64,000 nt of DNA from Liolophura sinensis. Taxonomy: Eukaryota > Mollusca > Polyplacophora > Chitonida > Chitonidae. This document shows, one piece after another, positions 62,601-64,000 of this stretch. The stretch lies in contig NC_088295.1 in the NCBI RefSeq assembly GCF_032854445.1, forward strand, positions 49,587,385 through 49,651,384, written 5' to 3'. A program made the position numbers and the translations under genes. How positions within the stretch are numbered: the stretch's first letter is position 1; each line of letters begins with the position of its first letter. The notes beneath the pieces were generated by a model that worked only from the letters and a program-made list of their open reading frames with translations, searched no databases and was not told where the DNA came from.

Positions 62601-64000
62601 TGCCACAGTAAATGTTTCATTCTCAACCCATGTTTACTTATATAATTGTATATCCTGAAGGATATTAACCATACGTGTATATATAGGTTCTCTGGCTGTA
62701 AGCGTCAAAATATCAAAAACAAATGGAAGAGAGATTTCTTATTTTGCCTCTCATCGTAAATCTAGCCAACAGCAGTCAAACAGTGAGCATGATTTATCTA
62801 GCCTGACCTCTGGACATTATGTGCATTCTTTAAATTATATAAAAACTAGTTCGAAATTTCTCAGAGTACAAAATTATTGCAGAAACAGCAATAATTTTAC
62901 ATTGCTAAAATTACGATAAGGTTTCTAACATTGTACCAAAGTAATGTTGTCCAACTATAATAAATTTCCTGTACTACAGGCTGTAGACTAAAGGTCATGG
63001 ATTTATCATATATGTTATTGATATAATTAAAGAAGGCTTTTCTTTTAACAGTTCATTCACTGATTGGCAGCACATTTCTAGTTTACATGCAGAAGCTGAA
63101 CAAATTTTTGATTTCCATCGCAACCGACTGGAAATAGCTCAAGAACATAATTGCAATGGAAACTGCAATGTGATTTGATTTTTGATGTGTATATTCATAT
63201 TCATTGAAACAATGTTCCATTATAGCAAACAAAGGCTGTTTATAGGAAAAGTTTGAATGATGTGAACAGTAGAAATCATACTGTTCATTGTGAGAGAGAA
63301 GTAAAGTATGTGTACTTTTTATTTGAACTAGGACAAAGTCAGTGAAATTTCTGGTTTATAAGGCACTGAAAATAGCAAGTATCTATTCCTGAATCTTGCA
63401 CAAGCACAGCTGTTAAATTGACCAGTTGGCCAGATTGTGTGTCTCACTCTCCCTTCTTGTTTTACTGTTGTAGTCTCTGCAGATGAACTGAAGATGAAAT
63501 GCCAAACGAAAGTCAGTGAATGTTTGTTTGAATCCTTTTGTTTGCCAAAACCTGTGCATTCTACTGACGACACAGAGTACCTGCCAGTGATCACTATGTT
63601 TGAGATAACACCAGTTTTGGAAGCAGTCCTGAACAAGATTCATCTACAGGAGAGTGAGATTTTCATTCATCTGTGGGAGGACTTTGGCAGACAAGCTCAG
63701 AAGTCTGCCAAGATGCTGACTCTTGAAGATGCACTTACCAAGGTCTTCCAGCCAGCTGAAACTGAATGGTTGAATCTACAAGTCAGATTCCGCAGTGGAA
63801 CCCTGAGTTTCAGAGAGGTAGATAAACATTTTGGTCCTGAAAGAGTTGAAGAGGATAAGCTCCTACAGGAATTTGTACTTTTTAATGGTGGTATTCTTGA
63901 TGATTTAGTGACCGAGAGACTGAATCAGGTGAATCGTTATTGGGATCTGAAACTCCATGTCAGATCAGCAAACGCCATTCTTGACTTGAAGAAAGCCTTG
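23295..64000 (+). CDS. RNF213: RNF213 (mysterin)-like giant E3 ligase, N-terminal part, 19 exons, incomplete at 3' end
   Basis: RNF213 is a very large cytosolic AAA+ ATPase and RING/RZ-finger ubiquitin ligase that coats intracellular bacteria and lipid droplets. Here the exons encode about 1,580 residues: three N-terminal zinc ribbons (C4-C27, C44-C67, C84-C108), an acidic/Ser-Thr and then lysine-rich linker, a CBM20-like beta domain (exons 5-6), the DVWHQYD motif (human GDWHQYYD), and helical arm segments such as GEKGLAWLCLVPW, DLKRFAALLSEVMLKSW and LEDALTKVFQPAETEWLNLQ. Their order matches vertebrate RNF213. The window stops before the AAA+ core, so Walker motifs, RING and RZ finger cannot be checked. 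Splice phases agree at every junction except exon 10 to 11. Introns are long and repeat-filled; the one between exons 3 and 4 (7.9 kb) holds a DIRS-like element. Homology is confident; orthology versus one of several paralogues cannot be decided here. Confidence 0.88.
23632..24480. other. Start of RNF213-like intron 1
   Basis: The reading frame of exon 1 stays open to 23975 by chance beyond the donor; the splice phase match to exon 2 argues against using it. A stretch near 23895-23960 (tattgcatgtattgagctga) belongs to the intron repeat family seen at 52310 and 57420. Confidence 0.45.
24525..25260 (+). mobile_element. DIRS-like retroelement gag remnant
   Basis: In shifting frames the plus strand reads a Ser/Pro-rich lead, then a segment with MWQNEFLDIALLLRGEL, then a piece starting EKWSSGALIFTSIL, and then TIRTAAVRYGVIGWRFYDGQ and ASYDAELWLIYM. 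These are the typical blocks of gag proteins from tyrosine-recombinase (DIRS-type) retroelements. Several frame changes and stops show it is dead. No matching RT or recombinase follows on this strand. It lies in intron 1 of the RNF213-like gene, in sense. Confidence 0.65.
26616..27158 (+). CDS. RNF213: RNF213-like exon 2: low-complexity linker
   Basis: Acceptor tttttcattcag; joins phase 1 and ends phase 1 before GTGTGT. It codes for an acidic, Ser/Thr-rich, probably disordered linker. A 19-residue unit is repeated in tandem (IVASTHVLSEK and IVASTHVPGEK; DNA about 26764-26880). Human RNF213 has a similar disordered region after its zinc motif, with little sequence conservation, so the assignment rests on phase and position. 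Confidence 0.75.
27861..28315 (+). CDS. RNF213: RNF213-like exon 3: acidic then lysine-rich segment
   Basis: Acceptor cttatttcag, phase 1 in, phase 0 out before GTAAGA. The N-terminal half is acidic. The second half (DRAKREERKVKNEQRKKLL and onward) is strongly basic and likely a charged helix. Vertebrate RNF213 also has a poly-Lys tract in this region. Confidence 0.8.
28316..30200. other. Intron 3, first part
   Basis: AT-rich. ORFs at 29263-29642 on both strands overlap each other and have no splice-bounded or family signal. No repeat family identified. Confidence 0.4.
30202..30373 (-). mobile_element. CAATCAAATAAA-type SINE, 5'-truncated
   Basis: (TTTA)n, gattggtgttttacgctgta, gcattatggtgggtggaaac, cgaccatctgcaggttgctg and acggccggagagga in order; the tRNA-related head is missing. 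Confidence 0.85.
30455..30715 (+). repeat. About 77-bp tandem repeat, 3 units
   Basis: The word ggggacagtacaagtgaaca begins at about 30490, 30566 and 30644. Units also hold ggtctgcggcccac and cggtcataatgac. The last unit runs into sequence shared with 61630-61745, so the array may mark one end of the DIRS-like element. Confidence 0.88.
31001..31558 (-). pseudogene. Tyrosine recombinase of the DIRS-like element, defective
   Basis: 185-codon ORF. The C-terminal half has LYSGHSFSNGAATGRIW and ACYTRYIQYS, the box II and catalytic Tyr regions of XerD-like/DIRS recombinases. The usual HxxR is HSFS here, so the box II Arg is lost. The segment that should carry the box I Arg is deleted between PLFRLHCLLDQIVGR and the upstream part. 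It cannot be catalytically intact. Confidence 0.75.
31600..32030 (-). pseudogene. RNase H segment of the DIRS-like element, part 1
   Basis: The minus strand reads IIASYAVIYPLVTADFLWGS, then VATVQIIQNGRSKSTAIM, then MRRLVWCQPVHNF. These match the conserved DIRS RNase H blocks (aspartate-containing beta strand, GRSKS, LVW..HN). The catalytic DNQA motif reads DKVA. It is separated from the upstream WYRGEWF block by a SINE. Confidence 0.7.
32030..32237 (+). mobile_element. 5'-truncated SINE (CCCCAAGCAC family) inside the DIRS-like element
   Basis: Body block cttcagtaaagcgtctcagt, then agataaaagagtggtggaaa, then tcgtcatatgactgaaattg and cccaagcacccactcactc. It splits the RNase H coding region. 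The flanks ggatacttg and tgatacttg are candidate, slightly diverged target duplications. Confidence 0.85.
32238..32700 (-). pseudogene. Reverse transcriptase end and RNase H start of the DIRS-like element
   Basis: From about 32680 downward: QQLEYLGFVLDTVNTV (the thumb-like LGF block), then in other frames RRELLCLLGHLNFASNVI, then near 32370-32250 GVGYAGWYRGEWFGS. Several stops and shifts. Confidence 0.65.
32735..32880 (+). mobile_element. CAATCAAATAAA-type SINE fragment inside the DIRS-like element
   Basis: Contains agcaacctgcggatggtcgt, ccaccataatgctggtcacc, gtgaaatattcttgagtaca and the aaacaccaatcaaataaata tail. Confidence 0.85.
33930..34223 (+). other. Short plus-strand ORF near one end of the DIRS-like element
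   Basis: Open after an AG at about 33957. It reads GVHEADLAAQYSSTLLNLPS and ends DLVQFSGLSNVGPMLL. Its final bases lie in the block shared with 61520. No family recognised; probably element-derived. Confidence 0.3.
34858..35041 (-). mobile_element. CAATCAAATAAA-type SINE, nearly full-length body
   Basis: tttatttgatttgcgttttacgc-like start, ccagcattatggtgagagga, cgaccatctgcaggttgctt, acggccggagaggaagccag, gagctagacttgaac. Lacks the tRNA head. Confidence 0.88.
35125..35378 (-). mobile_element. CAATCAAATAAA-type SINE, full length with tRNA-like head
   Basis: Most complete copy of this family. In the reverse complement it starts gctcagttggttagcgcact (A-box-like), followed by ctgtgagttcaagtcc (B-box-like), the body, and the caatcaaataaataaat tail. 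A second, truncated copy lies 85 bases upstream in the same orientation. Confidence 0.92.
35379..36234. other. Intron 3, last part
   Basis: An 88-codon plus-strand ORF at 35453-35719 lacks plausible splice boundaries and family similarity. Otherwise AT-rich. Confidence 0.4.
36235..36305 (+). CDS. RNF213: RNF213-like exon 4 (71 bp)
   Basis: Acceptor gtctttgatag, phase 0 in, phase 2 out before GTAAGA. Reads PAKKARKEFDADENIAGLQA. Short linker exon; supported by phase agreement on both sides rather than by similarity. Confidence 0.65.
36306..39098. other. Intron 4
   Basis: Apart from the SINE remnant at 37421-37561, no recognisable feature. ORFs of 60-78 codons look random. Confidence 0.4.
37421..37561 (-). 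mobile_element. CAATCAAATAAA-type SINE with internal deletion
   Basis: tttatttgattggtgtttta joined, after a loss of the central body, to gccagcatgaactgaacttg and cattggtgataggctccc. Confidence 0.75.
39099..39269 (+). CDS. RNF213: RNF213-like exon 5: first half of CBM20-like domain
   Basis: Acceptor gtcttttcag, phase 2 in and out (GTATGA). Reads RPGEDCVTVHFHVLFSPSMD and then SIRFDVERLGGWESGGNRIV. This corresponds to human VTVFFHAIISLHF and GGEEFGESKWD, the start of the carbohydrate-binding-like beta domain. Confidence 0.85.
40350..40366 (+). repeat. Poly-G run
   Basis: About 16 consecutive G in intron 5, likely a source of sequencing or assembly slippage. Confidence 0.9.
40970..41145 (+). 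CDS. RNF213: RNF213-like exon 6: second half of CBM20-like domain
   Basis: Acceptor ttctcttcag, one base completes the split Arg codon, out in phase 1 before GTGGGT. RSLTRRSINYKYVVHK matches the Y-KYV strand of CBM20-like domains (human YIPYKYVIYN), then LRWEAGNNRQFRIPE, a typical WE..NR domain end. Confidence 0.88.
41246..41464 (+). mobile_element. CAATCAAATAAA-type SINE with rearranged 3' end
   Basis: Head ctttgccctggtggttagca, then tctcaccaatgcggtcactg, ccaccataatgctggccact, a caccaatcaaataaatatat tail, and beyond it a second piece gtgaaatattcttgagtatg. The last two are in reverse of their usual order. Confidence 0.8.
41620..42740 (+). repeat. Tandem array, degenerate 150-200-bp units; three near-identical 197-bp units
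   Basis: Repeated core: tagcccaagttcac, acttacaccacacttacatc, ttggcatgaggaagaac, ccttgacctttttt. The last part is a homogeneous array: gaagaagaaccctg starts at 42141, 42339 and 42536 (198 and 197 bp). Earlier units are older and diverged. Lies in intron 6. Confidence 0.92.
43281..43760 (+). repeat. 96-bp tandem repeat, about 5 units
   Basis: ttccaatttacagtcagttg starts at 43283, 43379, 43475, 43571 and 43665 (94 bp in one unit lacking two bases). Very high identity between the first four units. Intron 6, about 170 bp before exon 7. Confidence 0.96.
43934..44220 (+). CDS. RNF213: RNF213-like exon 7: DVWHQYD motif
   Basis: Using the AG at 43932-43933 completes a GAT codon from exon 6 (phase 1). 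DVWHQYDPPVHSEEHKEKG parallels human GDWHQYYDIVY directly after the CBM20-like domain. The rest (RLSVHSFSGGVQELIQ) begins the helical arm. Ends in phase 0 before GTACTG. The ORF also extends upstream to 43813, but that part is intron. Confidence 0.85.
44320..44387 (+). mobile_element. 3' end of CAATCAAATAAA-type SINE
   Basis: cggccactgtcatatgaggt, cctgagttcggcgtaaaaca and the caatcaaatcaaataaatga tail only. Confidence 0.75.
44645..44886 (+). CDS. RNF213: RNF213-like exon 8
   Basis: Phase 0 in after ttgtttgtag, phase 2 out before GTAAGC. Reads SWILEQWEKFDVENATVEVK, then AVLTLWMLMEYRINIPHDFW, then QEWNAFVRNFSGVER. Helical; corresponds to the human segment around LWTDLQYREKEVKRYL. Confidence 0.82.
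44887..45498. other. Intron 8
   Basis: No feature recognised beyond a short G-rich patch near 45360. Confidence 0.4.
45499..45724 (+). CDS. RNF213: RNF213-like exon 9
   Basis: Two in-frame acceptors (before 45496 or 45499) fit phase 2. Reads RLTPQNLSYFQLSETVMDVT, then PEFAAGWTELGKRTTVKETT, then VRAMSCIDAHRAWTMQ. Phase 0 out before GTATTA. Similarity is weak, but frame and position are consistent. Confidence 0.7.
46175..46268 (+). CDS. RNF213: RNF213-like exon 10
   Basis: Phase 0 in, phase 1 out before GTATGT. Reads ICELFDPKDPSMKRGPVLDR and then DIVTVTRQLLI. Aligns with human DASSPDEFHRDLSHILG. The next exon found does not match its phase (see findings). Confidence 0.7.
46269..48194. other. 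Intron region that should contain one missed small exon
   Basis: Exon 10 leaves in phase 1 but exon 11 needs phase 2, so an exon of length 3n+1 is expected here. I could not identify it. Otherwise AT-rich with one 46-bp duplication. Confidence 0.45.
47374..47465 (+). repeat. 46-bp direct duplication
   Basis: tgttgaaatggggtgtgttt plus aagttgctactatttgtgag occurs twice in tandem with one base difference. Confidence 0.95.
48195..48440 (+). CDS. RNF213: RNF213-like exon 11
   Basis: Reads LLSSLLNICKACMKHIGEKG, then LAWLCLVPWVHFINKDCEPW, then SRLSANETMDR, out in phase 2 before GTGAGT. This matches human [20 protein letters not shown] and its continuation. The 5' boundary is uncertain (48195, 48207 or 48210). 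Confidence 0.82.
48441..49075. other. Intron 11
   Basis: Nothing recognised. Confidence 0.4.
49076..49304 (+). CDS. RNF213: RNF213-like exon 12
   Basis: Phase 2 in after gtgttttcag. Reads FLWDIIPQLIPLFEMDMLLP, then HLSRIIKMRAFPADVLIATL, then YDYRRRLDEEQKMKM. The donor is GTACTG after 49298 or GTAAAA after 49304; both are phase 0. Parallels human [20 protein letters not shown]. Confidence 0.8.
49305..52309. other. Intron 12
   Basis: Only the 47-bp array at 51361-51500 stands out. The phases of exons 12 and 13 agree (0-0), but one or more whole exons of 3n length could be missed in this 3.6-kb intron. Confidence 0.4.
51361..51500 (+). repeat. 47-bp tandem repeat, 3 units
   Basis: acatgctcgccacctctgta, caggacctgaaagtgataga, three units with starts at 51368, 51415 and 51462. 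Nearly identical. Confidence 0.96.
52310..52680 (+). repeat. Intron repeat family (about 170-200 bp), two units
   Basis: Unit: gtggtatct-aaaagta, cttgagctcaggttttgca-like, catgtagagcacaataa, gttgattccctgcaggctta, ataccgtaaatta. The same order recurs at 54860-55480, 57420-57790 and 60240-60375, and in part near 23900 and 47800. Confidence 0.75.
52929..53011 (+). CDS. RNF213: RNF213-like exon 13 (83 bp)
   Basis: Acceptor tgtactttcag, phase 0 in, phase 2 out before GTACAT. Reads ECEESLYHLLDAASQISYKD and MVNTGIER. Matches the position of human FPAHILDCLSGIYYRL. Confidence 0.75.
53175..53360 (-). mobile_element. CAATCAAATAAA-type SINE, diverged
   Basis: ttttacattgtactcaagaa, cgacggcggccacaactatg, gaccatctgcaatttgctga, agcatgagctgagcttgaac in the family's order. 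Confidence 0.8.
53635..53850 (+). mobile_element. CAATCAAATAAA-type SINE with tRNA-like head
   Basis: Starts ggcgtccatggccgaagggg ttagc (A-box-like), then ggttgctgtgagctc (B-box-like), the body gtctgccagcaatctgcgga, and the tail acacctatcaaataaataca. Confidence 0.87.
53982..54300 (+). CDS. RNF213: RNF213-like exon 14
   Basis: Phase 2 in after tttaaatgcag, phase 0 out before GTAAGA. Reads YAVQESYARNAVDISRDFFL, then LGVMCVDRLAELHEVLPPET, then YQKYKKGIVRYLEHLDTIWI. The human counterpart is the TVCLKLHEAICSSTKLL region. Confidence 0.85.
54301..54859. other. Intron 14, first part
   Basis: No feature recognised. Confidence 0.4.
54860..55480 (+). repeat. Intron repeat family, about three degenerate units
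   Basis: Repeats the landmarks actgc(a)t-attgagctt, gcccacttgac or catttgtaaagcataata, and gactataaattataacattc. More diverged than at 52310 and 57420. Confidence 0.6.
56370..56468 (+). CDS. RNF213: RNF213-like exon 15 (99 bp)
   Basis: Phase 0 on both sides (acceptor tttttgtag, donor GTGGGA). Reads VKNDLFCMKFCCVWLENMWH and EALVGNLQNGLLK. Supported by phase; similarity is modest. Confidence 0.75.
56469..57029. other. Intron 15, first part
   Basis: No feature recognised. Confidence 0.4.
57030..57255 (+). mobile_element. CAATCAAATAAA-type SINE
   Basis: ctcaccaatgcagttgctgt, agcaacctggagatgatttt, ccaccataatgctgatcact, aagtgaaatattcttgagta, aaacaccaatcaaaaaaaat. Confidence 0.87.
57308..57333 (+). 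repeat. Poly-T run
   Basis: An uninterrupted homopolymer of about 25 T. Confidence 0.9.
57420..57790 (+). repeat. Intron repeat family, two to three units
   Basis: ggtatctta starts at about 57425, 57599 and 57763, a period near 170 bp. Shared words: gttttgca, gtagagcacaataattcaa, taaatgccgtaaattacat. Confidence 0.75.
57791..58628. other. Intron 15, last part
   Basis: No splice-bounded coding signal. The 76-codon ORF at 58111-58341 has no recognisable family. Confidence 0.4.
58629..58751 (+). CDS. RNF213: RNF213-like exon 16 (123 bp)
   Basis: Phase 0 on both sides (gttttcag acceptor, GTAATT donor). Reads DKSTKILDYYTHTSTDLNSL, then REILNRRAFGQLERLCK. Lies where human RNF213 has the [20 protein letters not shown] region; ERLCK parallels EKCI. 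Confidence 0.8.
58752..59704. other. Intron 16
   Basis: No feature recognised. Confidence 0.4.
59705..59870 (+). CDS. RNF213: RNF213-like exon 17
   Basis: Reads EKDLKRFAALLSEVMLKSWP, then SAILSHILEWGAFSFFLQF, phase 1 out before GTGAGT. Strong match to human YSDLRKFGIVLSAVITKSWP and the following ILKHLL segment. One of the best anchors for the RNF213 assignment. Confidence 0.92.
59871..61214. other. Intron 17
   Basis: Contains one degenerate unit of the intron repeat family at about 60240-60375 and otherwise nothing recognised. Confidence 0.4.
61215..61760 (+). mobile_element. Short internally deleted relative of the DIRS-like element
   Basis: In reverse complement, 61760-61625 matches 30655-30850 (gtacttgtgg, gactgcagtccatg, tgccatggtc, ttttatgact) and 61525-61215 matches 34190-34545 (tagaaatgtaagg, ggactgctcc against gggctgctcc, the catctgattgg-like stretch, tactataaaatatatt). 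The two blocks are adjacent here but 3.3 kb apart in the large copy. It has no coding capacity. Orientation is opposite to the large copy. Confidence 0.7.
61980..62321 (+). CDS. RNF213: RNF213-like exon 18
   Basis: Phase 1 in after tttgttggaacag, phase 1 out before GTAAGA. Reads LLPECVEKIICAISLLEALC, then EIMEGAIMVSTFNLVWPHKE, then EYRYAELKAFEEKREKIREF. Matches human ADSVLTKVVGDLLSGTILVG and the LDWRREELLLLKKEKR segment. Its 3' end and donor are duplicated 138 bp downstream. Confidence 0.92.
62266..62496 (+). repeat. Duplication of an exon 18 3' end with its splice donor
   Basis: About 90 bp (62266-62355), from the aagagaaaa of exon 18 through cccatggtaagatgtacatg and the following AT tract, recurs at 62404-62496 with two or three changes. 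An AT-rich microsatellite lies between. Confidence 0.95.
62497..63473. other. Intron 18
   Basis: Includes a possible alternative exon after the acceptor ttcttttaacag at about 63050. Spliced from exon 18 in phase it would read VHSLIGSTFLVYMQKLNKFL and stop at about 63138. Confidence 0.35.
63474..64000 (+). CDS. RNF213: RNF213-like exon 19, runs off the window
   Basis: Acceptor ttactgttgtag, phase 1 in, open to the last base. Reads EIFIHLWEDFGRQAQKSAKM, then LEDALTKVFQPAETEWLNLQ, then RFRSGTLSFREVDKHFG, then LNQVNRYWDLKLHVRSANAI. Clear match to human LEEVYDYLYQPSYRKFIKLH and LKSGEVTLAEIDVIFKDF, and to RVEQIKEYHHLHQAVHAAKV. Confidence 0.93.

Overview
The window is eukaryotic nuclear DNA. Coding sequence is in short GT..AG exons separated by long AT-rich introns, and the introns are full of tRNA-derived SINEs, minisatellites and retroelement debris. 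Two SINE families dominate. One has a 3' end reading like cccaagcactcactcac. The other ends in aaacaccaatcaaataaa. Both resemble SINEs I know from molluscan (bivalve and gastropod) genomes, so a marine mollusc or close lophotrochozoan is the best guess. That is inference; no species marker is visible.

Layout. (1) 0.7-2.9 kb: four short phase-0 candidate exons of a gene I cannot name, one of them EF-hand-like. (2) 3.0-6.7 kb: a diverged duplicated block; its second copy carries a full-length tRNA-SINE with a target-site duplication. (3) 7.0-13.6 kb: seven plus-strand exons of an SLC22-type organic ion transporter. Two exons are frameshifted and the exons for TM1, the TM6 loop and TM9 were not found, so it is probably a pseudogene. 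(4) 14-22 kb: two diverged copies of a 1.7-kb block, one with a SINE and a 14-bp target duplication, separated by satellite arrays (73-bp and about 53-bp units) and one unassigned minus-strand ORF. (5) 23.3-64.0 kb: the 5' part of a giant plus-strand gene homologous to RNF213 (mysterin), the AAA+/RING E3 ligase of innate immunity and lipid-droplet biology. I place 19 exons, about 1,580 codons. Splice phases agree at 17 of the 18 junctions; the exception predicts one missed small exon. The protein starts with three zinc ribbons spaced exactly 40 residues apart, then a low-complexity and basic region, a CBM20-like domain and the helical N-terminal arm. It runs off the window before the AAA+ core.

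The RNF213 introns hold most of the mobile DNA: a decayed DIRS-like tyrosine-recombinase retroelement (about 30.5-34.5 kb, coding strand minus) split by two SINEs, a short internally deleted relative of it at 61.2-61.8 kb in the opposite orientation, a separate DIRS gag remnant (24.5-25.3 kb), many SINE copies, and tandem arrays of 46, 47, 77, 96 and about 197 bp. No CRISPR array, rRNA gene or convincing stand-alone tRNA gene was seen. The genes are not functionally linked in any way the sequence shows: a dead transporter lies upstream of a large immune-type ligase gene.
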